Part shown: positions 51,392 to 60,347 of the stretch, piece by piece
Layout: every line of letters begins with the position of its first letter
How positions within the stretch are numbered: position 1 is the first letter of the stretch
Origin: UBA5336 sp964506685
Lineage (GTDB): Bacteria > Pseudomonadota > Alphaproteobacteria > Caulobacterales > Hyphomonadaceae
Assembly (NCBI GenBank): GCA_964506685.1
Contig: CAZDMQ010000007.1
Span: forward strand, 1 to 64,000
Direction of reading: 5' to 3'
DNA length: 64,000 bases
The notes under the pieces: generated by a model
Database searches by the model: none
What the model was told of the DNA's origin: nothing
Seen by the model: the letters and a program-made list of their open reading frames with translations, nothing else
Position numbers and translations under genes: made by a program

Positions 51392-52738
51392 TTACAGCTC
51401 TTCCTCGTCGTCCTCGGCGAACAATTCGTCCTTGCTGACCGTCTTTTCGTTGACCGTGGCCGCATCGAAGATGTGGTCGACGACCTTCTCCTCATAGATC
51501 GGCGCGCGGATCGAGGCCATCATCTGCGGGTTGCGCTGCACCGCCTCGATGAACTGCCGCTCCTGGCCGGGATAGTTCCGGGCCTGGGCGATGACGGCCT
51601 GCTGCACTTCCTGCTCGGTGATGCGGATATCGTTGAGCCGGCCGATCTCCGCGAGCACCAGGCCAAGCCGGACGCGCCGCTCGGCAATCTTCCGATACTC
51701 CGCCCGGAGATCCTCCTCGCTCTTGTCGGCATCCTCGTCAGCAATGCGGCCCTCGGCCTTCTCTTCCTGCAACTGGCCCCAGATCTGTTCGAATTCCTGC
51801 TCCACCATCTTCGGTGGGAGGTCAAAGGCGTGCGCCTCGTCGAGCCGGTCAAGCAGGTCGCGCTTGGCCTTCTGCCGCGAGGCCTGCGCATACTGGCTCT
51901 CGATCTGCGTGCGGAACATGCCGCGCAGCTCTTCCAGGCTGTCGATGCCCAGTCCCTTGGCAAAGTCGTCGTCGATCTCGGGTGTCTTTGGCTCGCGCAC
52001 CTCGTGCACCTTGATCTCGAACACCGCCGCCTTGCCGGCGAGCTCGGTTGACGGGTAGTCCTCCGGGAAGGTGACCTCGATCTCGGTCTCCGCGCCCGCC
52101 TTCACCCCGACAAGCTGCTCCTCGAAGCCGGGAATGAAGCGGCCCGAGCCGAGCACCAGCGTGGCCTCTTCCGCCTTGCCGCCCTCGAAGGGTTCGCCAT
52201 CAACCTTGCCGAGATAGTCGATCACGACCGCATCGCCGTCGCGGGCCTTGGCGGTCTTGCCCCGCGCCTCATAAGTCGCGTTCTGGCTGGCAAGCCGCTC
52301 GATCGCCTCGTCGATCTCCGCCTCTGCCACTTCGGCCACGGGGCGTTCGATCGTCAGAGTGGCGGGGTCAGCCGGCTCGAATTCGGGCATCACGTCGAGG
52401 TGGAAGTGATAGGCGAGATCGGCCTTGCCATCGAGCACCTCCTCGACCTCGCTCTGCATGTGCATGTGCGGTTCCGAGGCGGGGCGGATATCCGCGTCTT
52501 CGATGGCCTTGTCCTGGGCATCCTTGATCAGCTGCTCGACCAGTTCGCCCATGATCGAACGGCCATACATGCGCTTGACATGCGCCGCCGGTACCTTGCC
52601 GGGACGGAAGCCCTTGAGGCGCATCTGCGGGCGGATCTCGTCGATCCGTGCGTCGAGCCTGGCCTGCAGCTCCGAAGCCGGCACGCGCACTTCGAAAGTC
52701 CGGCTGAGGCCCTCGGCCTGGGTCTGGGTAACGTCCAT
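51392..52738 (-). CDS. tig: Trigger factor
   Basis: A 448-residue ribosome-associated chaperone and peptidyl-prolyl isomerase. An N-terminal ribosome-docking domain with GFRPGKVP (residues 43-50) and a middle FKBP-type domain (about 160-245; GDAVVIDYLGKVDGEPFEGG), then a C-terminal helical chaperone domain ending in an acidic tail (DDEEEL). The usual downstream clpP-clpX-lon genes are not visible here on the minus strand; the convergent hydroxyacid dehydrogenase follows. Identification is certain. Confidence 0.97.
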   Translation of the reverse strand: MDVTQTQAEGLSRTFEVRVPASELQARLDARIDEIRPQMRLKGFRPGKVPAAHVKRMYGRSIMGELVEQLIKDAQDKAIEDADIRPASEPHMHMQSEVEEVLDGKADLAYHFHLDVMPEFEPADPATLTIERPVAEVAEAEIDEAIERLASQNATYEARGKTAKARDGDAVVIDYLGKVDGEPFEGGKAEEATLVLGSGRFIPGFEEQLVGVKAGAETEIEVTFPEDYPSTELAGKAAVFEIKVHEVREPKTPEIDDDFAKGLGIDSLEELRGMFRTQIESQYAQASRQKAKRDLLDRLDEAHAFDLPPKMVEQEFEQIWGQLQEEKAEGRIADEDADKSEEDLRAEYRKIAERRVRLGLVLAEIGRLNDIRITEQEVQQAVIAQARNYPGQERQFIEAVQRNPQMMASIRAPIYEEKVVDHIFDAATVNEKTVSKDELFAEDDEEEL

Positions 52739-52945
52739 GATCGGTCTGTCCTTGCGAGGTCCGGCGCGCCCGGATCGGGGCGCGAGGCCGTTGTCGTCAT
52801 TGCGGGTGAAGCCTGAATGTGAAGCGACGGGCTATGGCATAGGCGGCGGGACCTGTCCACGGGCTCGGCGCGCTGGCCGCACGGCCGGCGGGCGGCGGCA
52901 TGCGGATGTGGGTGTCGAGGCCGGCCTGCGCGCGAGTGGCAGGCC

Positions 52946-55429
52946 TCAGAAGAGTTCCCCGCCCTCTGGCGCCTCGGGCATCCACAGCGCATCGAGCAGG
53001 TCGGCCAGTGCATCCTCGATCGCCGCCACGCCCCGCTCCCAGCCCGGGTCACCGGCCGCCGCTTCCTGCACCATCGGGACATCGGCAACAGTGGACACCG
53101 CCGAAGCCACGGCGTCGAAGACAAAGCTGTCCGGCGCCAGCCGGGCGACCGCCACGTCGGCATGGACCTGGTCGGCAGCCTGGGCGGCGGCATCGTCGCC
53201 TGCGGGCTCTCCAGCGCCGCCGGAGTCGACGGGCGTCACCGGGGATGATGGTTGTTCCGGGGCCTGCTGCGGCGCCGGCAGGGGCGGCGAGGCAGGGGCG
53301 TCCCCGTCCCGCGGGTCGTCTCCCGGCCCCGAAACGGTGAGCTCGCGTGTCGTCCCGCCCGCAACGAGAATGTCGCGCGCGGTAATCGCCGGGGCGCCCT
53401 CCAGCGTCGCCAGCAGGACGGGCGCGGAAAAGCCCGCACCGCTGACATCGTAGAACAGCTGGCCCGACACCGGATTGTAGAGGAAGGCGCCGTCCTCGTT
53501 GAACGTCGCAGCCCCGGTCGAGACCACCAGTTCGACCCGCTGGCCGGCAAACAGGTCGCCGCCAAAGCCGGCCGCGTCGACCCGGATCCGGTCCTCACCG
53601 GACGTGAAATCGACGATCCGGTCGTCACCATCGGACGTGGCGGCATAAACGAAGGTGTCCGCCCCCGGGCCACCGACCAGCACATCTTTCCCGGCGCCGC
53701 CATCGAGCGTGTCGAAACCGGACTCCCCGCGCAGCAGGTCGTCGCCGGCCCCGCCCGCCAGTATATCATTGCCGCCATCGCCGAGCAGGGCATTGATCCC
53801 GCCATTGCCGGAGAGGTCCTCGCCATCCCCCGGCGGCGAGCCCGCATTGGCCGCAATCACACGCACTGTGCTTGTCTGGTTGGCCACGTCGCTGACCGCG
53901 TTGATGACCACGTCGAAGACACCGCCAAGGGTGAAATCATGGTCGAAGACGCCCGCCTCGTTCGCGATCAGCGTTGCGGTATCGTCCTGGGATCCGTCGC
54001 CCCAGTCGATGGTGATATCACGACTGGCGAAGGGCGATCCGAGCACCGTGAGCTCCACCGCCCGGGCCCCGTTTGCGCTGACATCGAACCGGGCCTCGAT
54101 CGGCGGCACGCCGGTACTGGGGAAAACCAGGATTTCCACTTCCCCGACATCGATATCCGTCCCGTCGGAGATGATGTAGTCGAGAAACACCTTCCCCTCG
54201 AACCCCTCCACCGGGTCGATCGTCACGGTCTGGTCAGCGTTCAGGGTGGCCACGAAACCGTCGAACGTGACGCTCTCGCCGGCGCCGAGGAGGACATCGC
54301 CGGTGTCTGTCCGGAAGCCGACCACGCTGACCGGGTCGCCGTCCGGGTCGGTGTCATTGGCAAGGACGTTGACGGCGAGCTGCTGGGTATCGACCAGCTC
54401 GATCTTTTCATTGCCGGCGAGGGGAGCCGAATTGATGCCCGGCGTCTGGGGGGTGAGCTGCAGCGCGTCGAGCCGGGCCGTTGCGTCGCCGTTGCGGGTG
54501 CCTTCGACGCTCAGGACATCGCCGGGATTGAGCGTCACATTCGTGATGAACTCCTCGAGACTCGACCCTTCCCCGACCGGTGGTGCGATGGCGTTGAAAC
54601 TGGCGACCTCGGCACCATTGATCCGGATGACCCAGTTCGGCGTGCCGTCATTCTCGGCGATGTAGTCGATATCGAGTTCGTAGGTGCCCGCAGCACCCGT
54701 GAATGTGCCCGACGCGATGCCGCTGGCAAAGGTGGCCACCACTTCGCGCTCGGACGTCCCCGACCGGTCCTCGATCTGGTAGCCGAACAGGTCGAGCGCC
54801 TCGAATTCGGTGATGCCGACGCCAAAGCTGGCCGGCGCCGGCACGAAGGGATCGATGTTGATCGAGTCGATCCGGGCCAGTTCCCCGCCCTCACGGACAC
54901 CCTCGATGCTGACCACGTCGCCGGAGGTGAGCTGCACCCCGAACAGGCCCGAACTGGCAAGCCCCGCATCGGTCCCGCCCGGACTGGTAAAATCGCCGAC
55001 CGGGGTGCCATTGACCAGCAGCGTGAAGGTCGATGCCCCATCGGACTCATCAATGTAATTGACCGTGACGTTGTACTGGCCGGTGGCGCCCGAGAAGGTG
55101 CCCGCCACTGTGCCGGTCGCCGGCGCCGGGGCCGAATTCAGCCTGACAACGGACCCGCCCGATGCGCCGTCGCGCGCCTCGACGACATAGTTCGAAAGCT
55201 CCAGGGCCTCGGCCTCGCTGGTCCCGGCCCCGATCACAGGCGGCGCGAACAGCGGCGGCGCCCGCAGGATCGGCGACACCGACAGGCTTGCCGGTTCCGC
55301 CATGGCCGTGTCCCCGTCCGCGCCGGTTGGGGCGGGCACCGTCCACCGGGCCCCCTCGCCGCCGCTGTCGACAAGCCTGTCGAGCAGGAAACGGTCCTCA
55401 CCCCTTACGCTTTCGCGATCATTGGCCAT
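52946..55429 (-). CDS. RTX-type calcium-binding exported protein
   Basis: An 827-residue protein without an N-terminal signal, probably secreted by a type I system. Two related modules (about residues 70-190 and 195-320), each with a YVVEARDG/YQIEDRSG start, a GTFSGATGQYNVTVNYIDE/ GTFTGAAGTYELDIDYIAE core and a NGTPVGDF/NGAEVASF end, resemble carbohydrate-binding domains. Then a cadherin-like domain (NVLANDTDPDGDPVSVVGFR), a PKD-like part, and RTX repeats (GNGGINALLGDGGNDILAGG, GAGDDLLRGESGFDTLDGGA). A long acidic C-terminal tail ends ALADLLDALWMPEAPEGGEL. It may bind the surface or a polysaccharide. No type I secretion genes are in the window. Confidence 0.88.
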   Translation of the reverse strand: MANDRESVRGEDRFLLDRLVDSGGEGARWTVPAPTGADGDTAMAEPASLSVSPILRAPPLFAPPVIGAGTSEAEALELSNYVVEARDGASGGSVVRLNSAPAPATGTVAGTFSGATGQYNVTVNYIDESDGASTFTLLVNGTPVGDFTSPGGTDAGLASSGLFGVQLTSGDVVSIEGVREGGELARIDSINIDPFVPAPASFGVGITEFEALDLFGYQIEDRSGTSEREVVATFASGIASGTFTGAAGTYELDIDYIAENDGTPNWVIRINGAEVASFNAIAPPVGEGSSLEEFITNVTLNPGDVLSVEGTRNGDATARLDALQLTPQTPGINSAPLAGNEKIELVDTQQLAVNVLANDTDPDGDPVSVVGFRTDTGDVLLGAGESVTFDGFVATLNADQTVTIDPVEGFEGKVFLDYIISDGTDIDVGEVEILVFPSTGVPPIEARFDVSANGARAVELTVLGSPFASRDITIDWGDGSQDDTATLIANEAGVFDHDFTLGGVFDVVINAVSDVANQTSTVRVIAANAGSPPGDGEDLSGNGGINALLGDGGNDILAGGAGDDLLRGESGFDTLDGGAGKDVLVGGPGADTFVYAATSDGDDRIVDFTSGEDRIRVDAAGFGGDLFAGQRVELVVSTGAATFNEDGAFLYNPVSGQLFYDVSGAGFSAPVLLATLEGAPAITARDILVAGGTTRELTVSGPGDDPRDGDAPASPPLPAPQQAPEQPSSPVTPVDSGGAGEPAGDDAAAQAADQVHADVAVARLAPDSFVFDAVASAVSTVADVPMVQEAAAGDPGWERGVAAIEDALADLLDALWMPEAPEGGELF

Positions 55430-55764
55430 TGCAGTCTACCCACCCTGAGCCGGATTGGCACGCGCCGGACGAGGCCAGGAGACGGGAGTGACCTGGGCAC
55501 CTGCCCGACGACGAGCCATTCCGGATTGCTCGTTTACGTCTTGTTAAATCCACAGCCTGCTGAAAGCAAGAATCCTGCCCCTGCGAGAGGCAATCGCCCA
55601 GACACCGCCCAGGTCGGGATCAGGGCGCACCTTCGACCGCCATTGATGGCTGCCGGAACAGTGCGCCAGGACCAGCCCCTGCCCTCGCCCCGGTCCAGGC
55701 CAGGCCAGGCCAGGCCAGGCCAGGCCGGGCCGGACCGGGCCAGGTCCAGGTCCCGGCGCCGGGC
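55430..55764. other. Gap of 335 bases between RTX gene and acyl-CoA synthetase gene
   Basis: No supported gene. The region holds the upstream sequence of the RTX gene, a moderately AT-richer part near 55520-55570 (cgtttacgtcttgttaaatcc), and the pentanucleotide repeat at 55696-55725. No clear promoter or terminator is visible. Confidence 0.5.
55696..55725. repeat. Pentanucleotide tandem repeat (caggc)6
   Basis: Six perfect copies of caggc in a row, flanked by degenerate units (cgggc, cggac, cgggc, caggt). It lies 40 bases past the acyl-CoA synthetase stop. Each junction creates CCAGG, a CCWGG methylation-type site. Such repeats can vary in number by slippage. Confidence 0.9.
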
Positions 55765-57321
55765 TCAGACGATGCGGCTGTCGCGGTTGCCCCAGTAGCG
55801 GTCGCGGATCAGCCGCTTGTACAGCTTGCCGGTCGGGTGACGCGGCAGTTCGGGGTCGAAATCGATGCTCTTGGGGCACTTCAGCTTCGAGAGCTTGGCC
55901 TGGCAGAAGGCCATGAGCTCGGCGGCGAGGTCCTCATCGGGCAGGATCCCGGGCATGGGCTGGACCACCGCCTTCACCGCCTCGCCGAAATCGGGATCGG
56001 GCACACCGATTACCGCGCAGTCGGCCACCTTGGGATGGGTGATGAGAATGTTCTCGGTTTCCTGCGGGTAGATGTTCACCCCGCCGGAAATGATCATGAA
56101 GGCCTTGCGGTCGGTCAGGTAGAGATAGCCTTCCGCATCGACCTTGCCGACATCACCAAGGGACGACCAGTCCGGATGCATGGGATTGAGCGCCCCCTTC
56201 GTCTTCTCGGGGTCGTTGTGATAGTTCGGCGGCGTCGTGCCCCCGAAATACACCTGCCCCTCCTCGCCAACGGGGACCTCGTTGCCGGCCTCGTCGCAGA
56301 TGTGCAGCTCCCCGAAGATCGCCTTGCCGACGCTACCCTTGTGGGCGAGCCACTCCTCGCTGTTGATCCAGCACATGCCGTTGCCTTCCGAGCCGGCATA
56401 ATACTCCTCGATGATCGGGCCCCACCACTCGATCATCTGCTCCTTGACCGGGACCGGGCAGGGTGCAGCCGCGTGGATCGCGCATTCGAGCGAGGAGACA
56501 TCGTACTTCTTCCGCACCGCCTCTGGCAGTTTCAGCATGCGCACGAACATGGTCGGCACCAGCTGCGAATGGGTGATCCGGTAACGCTCGACCGCGGCGA
56601 GATAGCTCTCGGGGTCGAATTTCTCCATGATCACCAATGTCATGCCGAACCGCGTGAAGGCCATGCACCAGCGCAGCGGTGCAGCATGGTAGAGCGGGGC
56701 GGGCGAGAGGTAGATCGAGGCCGGCGTCACCCGGCACAGCGCCCGCGAGATCTGGCCGAGGACGTTGTCCTCGTCGATCGGGACATTGCGTTCCAGCGGC
56801 GGACGGATCCCCTTGGGCCGGCCCGTCGTGCCCGAGGAATAGAGCATGTCGGTGCCGGCCATCTCGTCGGCAATTGGTGTCGTCGGGAAGTGGCCGGCAT
56901 GGGTTTCGAGATGCACGAAGCCCTCGATGCTGCCATTGATCGACCAGGCGCGCTCGATCCGCGCCTCGGTCCGGGCCTGCCGCGCAACCTCCCCGAGCCC
57001 GGCACTGGCGATCAGCAGTCCGGCGCCGCTGTCCTCCAGGATATAGGCCACTTCGGGCGCGGTCAGCCGCGACGAGATGCAGACGAAATAGAGGCCCGAC
57101 CGCTGGGCCGCCCAGCACACCTCGAAATAGGCGAGGGAGTTCTCGGCAAACAGGGCAATCGTGTCCCCCGGACCGAAGCCCGCCTCGCGCAGGGCATGGG
57201 CAATCTGGTTGGAGCGTTCGTCGAGTTCCCGGAAGCTCAGCGAGGCACCGGTTCCGGCCATGATCAGCGCCGGCTTGTCCGGCGTCGCCCTGGCATGGTG
57301 GCACGGGTGAAATCCTGTCAT
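55765..57321 (-). CDS. Acyl-CoA synthetase (AMP-binding family)
   Basis: A 518-residue adenylate-forming enzyme. Motifs: MLYSSGTTGRPKGI (P-loop/phosphate), EEYYAGSEGNGMCWI, GDVGKVDAEGYLYLTDRKAF (hinge) and PRHPTGKLYKRLIRDRYW with the catalytic Lys. It activates a carboxylic acid with ATP and links it to CoA. It resembles the FadD-type and crotonobetaine/feruloyl ligases in length. The second of two adjacent ATGs, behind ggagga, is used. It is divergent from oxyR. Confidence 0.93.
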   Translation of the reverse strand: MTGFHPCHHARATPDKPALIMAGTGASLSFRELDERSNQIAHALREAGFGPGDTIALFAENSLAYFEVCWAAQRSGLYFVCISSRLTAPEVAYILEDSGAGLLIASAGLGEVARQARTEARIERAWSINGSIEGFVHLETHAGHFPTTPIADEMAGTDMLYSSGTTGRPKGIRPPLERNVPIDEDNVLGQISRALCRVTPASIYLSPAPLYHAAPLRWCMAFTRFGMTLVIMEKFDPESYLAAVERYRITHSQLVPTMFVRMLKLPEAVRKKYDVSSLECAIHAAAPCPVPVKEQMIEWWGPIIEEYYAGSEGNGMCWINSEEWLAHKGSVGKAIFGELHICDEAGNEVPVGEEGQVYFGGTTPPNYHNDPEKTKGALNPMHPDWSSLGDVGKVDAEGYLYLTDRKAFMIISGGVNIYPQETENILITHPKVADCAVIGVPDPDFGEAVKAVVQPMPGILPDEDLAAELMAFCQAKLSKLKCPKSIDFDPELPRHPTGKLYKRLIRDRYWGNRDSRIV

Positions 57322-57470
57322 CATCTTCCTCCCGGACTGGCCCGCCTCGATGCGGGCAGGTCTCATTCCTACTCTACGACTTCGGCGGCGAAGGAAAAGG
57401 GGAGACGGAGGGGAAACCCGCGCCGATGCGGCGCGTTTACCCGGACTGCGATCCGTGGTCAGAGCCGGGC

Positions 57471-58394
57471 ATGCATACGCCGACCCTCCGCCAGCTCCAG
57501 TTCCTCGTGGCCATCGCCGACACCGGATCGTTCTCGCGCGCCGCCGAGCTTTGCCACGTCACCCAGCCGACCCTGTCGACCGCCATCCGGGAAATCGAGG
57601 CGCTGCTCGATGTGCAGCTGGTCGAGCGCCATGCCCGCGGCACCCTGATGACCGGCGCGGGCGAGATCGCGGCGGCCCGGGCCCGCGCCATTCTCGCCGC
57701 CGCGCAGGACCTCGTGGCTGCAACCCGGCAGCAGGCCGAGCCCCTGTCCGGCGACTTCCGGCTCGGCGCAATCCCCACCGTTGCGCCCTTCCTGCTGCCG
57801 GCCATGCTGCGCCCGCTCCGCGCGCGCTATCCCGCGCTCAAGCTGTTCATCCGCGAGGATACGACCGACCGGCTGCTGGAAGACCTGCGCACACGCCAGC
57901 TCGATGCCGCGCTGGTTGCCCTGCCCTGGCCGGCCCATGGCATCGAGACCGAGACCCTGTTCGAGGACGAGTTCCTGCTGGTCACCCCGCCCGGTCACAG
58001 GCTGGCCGGCGCCCGGCCGCCCCGTCCGGCAAGCCTGGCCTCGGAGGATATCCTGCTGCTGGAGGACGGGCACTGCCTGCGCGACCATGCCATGTCCCTG
58101 TGCAACCTGCCGGCCGGCCGGGACAAGACCGACGTCACCGCAACCTCGCTGCTGACCCTGGCCTACATGGTCGAGGGCGGTCTGGGCGTATCGATGCTGC
58201 CCGGTCTCGCCGTCGAAGCCGGGCTGACCAAGGGCATGGATGTGCATGTCGCCCGCTTCGACCCGCCCGTGGTCGGCCGCGCCATCGGCATCGCCTGGCG
58301 CAGCGGCAGCCCGCGCGCCGGGGAAGCGCGCCTGATCGGCGAGGTGTGTGCCGCCCACCGGCCGGTCGGATGCGGCGACCAGAGGACTGACTGA
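57471..58394 (+). CDS. oxyR: Hydrogen peroxide sensor OxyR (LysR family)
   Basis: A 307-residue LysR regulator. The N-terminal HTH is TLRQLQFLVAIADTGSFSRA, with SQPTLS-like TQPTLSTAIREIE. The redox segment LEDGHCLRDHAMSLCNL has Cys202 and Cys211, nine residues apart, exactly as Cys199 and Cys208 of E. coli OxyR; they form the peroxide-sensing disulfide. It probably induces catalase, peroxidases and related genes. The start MHTPTL at 57471 is chosen because the HTH follows at once; 57426 would add a Pro-rich leader. It is divergent from an acyl-CoA synthetase. Confidence 0.92.
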   Translation: MHTPTLRQLQFLVAIADTGSFSRAAELCHVTQPTLSTAIREIEALLDVQLVERHARGTLMTGAGEIAAARARAILAAAQDLVAATRQQAEPLSGDFRLGAIPTVAPFLLPAMLRPLRARYPALKLFIREDTTDRLLEDLRTRQLDAALVALPWPAHGIETETLFEDEFLLVTPPGHRLAGARPPRPASLASEDILLLEDGHCLRDHAMSLCNLPAGRDKTDVTATSLLTLAYMVEGGLGVSMLPGLAVEAGLTKGMDVHVARFDPPVVGRAIGIAWRSGSPRAGEARLIGEVCAAHRPVGCGDQRTD

Positions 58395-58447
58395 GGGCAC
58401 CGGTTAGGGGCGACACCAGAGGACGACCGGGCCGGGACCGGCGTGCG

Positions 58448-59815
58448 TCAGGCCGCGAGGCTCTTGACGCGGTTGCGACCTTCGGTCTTGGCCGCATACA
58501 GCGCCTCGTCGGCGCGCTTCATCAGGGCGTCGGGCGTATCGTCGACACCGCGCGTGGTCGACACGCCAGCGGAGATGGTCAGGTCGAGCGCGGTCGGCGC
58601 GGCCTCGACCTCGAAGGGATTTTCGGCAATCGCCCGGCGCACCCGTTCGGCGGCGCTGCAGGCCAGGTCCCCGGTCGTCTCGGGGAGGATGATGATGAAC
58701 TCCTCGCCCCCCGGCCGGCAGACAATATCGCCGGGGCGGACGTGGGTGTTCAGGCGGCTGGCGATCTCCTGCAGCACGACATCGCCGGCATGATGGCCCC
58801 AGGTGTCATTGACCCGCTTGAAGTGATCGATATCGAGCGCGATCAGCGACACCGGTGCGCCGCCAAGTGACGTGCGCTGCAGCCACTTGTTGAGCTGCCC
58901 GATCATGTATCGGCGATTGTAGAGGCCGGTGAGCTGGTCGATCACCGACAGTTCGAGGCCGCGGTCCACCCGCCGGCGCATGATCTCGACATAGCGTGTG
59001 CGCCGTGCCTGGGTGCGCACCCGGGCAATGAGTTCCTGCGGATCGACCGGCAGCAGCAACATGTCCGACGCCCCCAGCGTCATTGCCTCGGCGGCGAGGG
59101 CGCGGTCGGTCTCCTCGGCAGCAGCAATGATCGACAGCGCGCGCGTCTGCTCGCCGAGCCGGAAATGGGCGCAGAGCTTCAGGGGCTGGAAACTCTGGCC
59201 GGACATGGACACGATGATGATGTCAACGCCGGTCTTGCCGAGGTCCGACATGTCGTTGGCTTCCGACAGGGTCACCACGAAATGCCCCGCCTCGCGCAGG
59301 ATCGCCGCCGTGCGGTTGGCCCTTCGCGCCGCCTCGTCCAGCACGAAGACCCGGGCCGGCCGGCCGAGTTCGATCGTTTCCTGCTCGTCGAAGGCCCCGA
59401 TCGCCTCGCCGCTGGCCTGGCGCTGGCGCAACTCGTCGGCGACCGCATTGTAGCGCGACAGGGCCTCGATGCGGCATGTCAATGAAAGATCGTCGATCGG
59501 CTTGGTGAGGAAGTCCTCCGCCCCCGCCTCCAGTCCCCTCACCCGGTGCTCGGTGTCCGAAAGGGCGGTGACGATGACGACCGGGATATGCGCCGTGGCA
59601 GCATTGGCCTTCAGCCGGCGGCAGGTCTCATAGCCGTCAATGCCCGGCATCATCACATCGAGCAGAATGATCCCGGGCTGGCTCGCAACGGCCTTGTCGA
59701 TGGCCTCGAAACCGGATTCGGCCTCGATCACCTCATGATACCCGGCTTCCAGCCGGGCGCGCAGCACCCGTCGGTTCTGTTCGATATCATCGACAATCAG
59801 GATCCGCGCACTCAT
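58448..59815 (-). CDS. pleD: PleD-type diguanylate cyclase response regulator
   Basis: A 455-residue regulator with two REC domains and a C-terminal GGDEF domain. REC1 phosphoacceptor is Asp53 in DVMMPG, the position used in Caulobacter PleD. REC2 (about 155-270) is an adaptor that lacks the usual acceptor (VDIIIVSMSG). GGEEF is at residues 369-373, with an RxxD inhibitory site at 360-363 (RPGD). When phosphorylated it should dimerise and make c-di-GMP, promoting the switch from swarmer to stalked cell. It overlaps divK by four bases. Confidence 0.96.
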   Translation of the reverse strand: MSARILIVDDIEQNRRVLRARLEAGYHEVIEAESGFEAIDKAVASQPGIILLDVMMPGIDGYETCRRLKANAATAHIPVVIVTALSDTEHRVRGLEAGAEDFLTKPIDDLSLTCRIEALSRYNAVADELRQRQASGEAIGAFDEQETIELGRPARVFVLDEAARRANRTAAILREAGHFVVTLSEANDMSDLGKTGVDIIIVSMSGQSFQPLKLCAHFRLGEQTRALSIIAAAEETDRALAAEAMTLGASDMLLLPVDPQELIARVRTQARRTRYVEIMRRRVDRGLELSVIDQLTGLYNRRYMIGQLNKWLQRTSLGGAPVSLIALDIDHFKRVNDTWGHHAGDVVLQEIASRLNTHVRPGDIVCRPGGEEFIIILPETTGDLACSAAERVRRAIAENPFEVEAAPTALDLTISAGVSTTRGVDDTPDALMKRADEALYAAKTEGRNRVKSLAA

Positions 59816-60222
59816 GCCGCCGCATGTCCTGGCAGAAGGCCCTCGACGGTGCGGATGAAGGACGACATCTGGATCGGCTTGGAGAGATAGCCTTCGCAGC
59901 CCGCTTCGCGCACCCGTTTTTCGTCGGTGCGCATGGCAAAGGCCGTGACCGCGAGGACCGGGATCGATTTCAGCCGGTCGTCATCCTTGATCCAGCGGGT
60001 GATATCGAGGCCGGAGACTTCCGGCAGCTGGATATCCATGATGATCAGGTCGGGCATGTGGGCGCGGGCCATGTCGAAGGCCTTCGACCCGTCCGCGCAC
60101 TGGATGGTGCGATAGCCGAAGGAGTCGAGAAGGTCGCAGAACAACCGCATGTTCAGCTCGTTATCCTCGACCACGAGTACCGCTGCGCGGCCGTCGTTCT
60201 CTTCCTGACCGATCATCACCAT
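59812..60222 (-). CDS. divK: Single-domain response regulator DivK
   Basis: A 136-residue receiver-only protein. Visible are VLVVEDNELNMRLFCDLLDS, IIMDIQLPEVSGLDITRW (Asp63 counted from this start), AVTAFAM and SKPIQMSSF. It controls cell polarity and the CckA-CtrA pathway via PleC, DivJ and DivL in Caulobacterales. Two starts are possible, ATG at 60222 or ATG at 60216; the choice adds only two residues. Its last bases overlap the pleD ATG, as in Caulobacter. Confidence 0.95.
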   Translation of the reverse strand: MVMIGQEENDGRAAVLVVEDNELNMRLFCDLLDSFGYRTIQCADGSKAFDMARAHMPDLIIMDIQLPEVSGLDITRWIKDDDRLKSIPVLAVTAFAMRTDEKRVREAGCEGYLSKPIQMSSFIRTVEGLLPGHAAA

Positions 60223-60347
60223 ACCCCGCTACGGCCGACTTCCGAGGCCAGAATCGAGCTTGCAATTCCAGCCGATACACCCAGAACCTTAAGCCTTGTT
60301 TACGGCTTGCATATGGCGATGCTGCAGCAGGCCTCCACATCGCAGCC

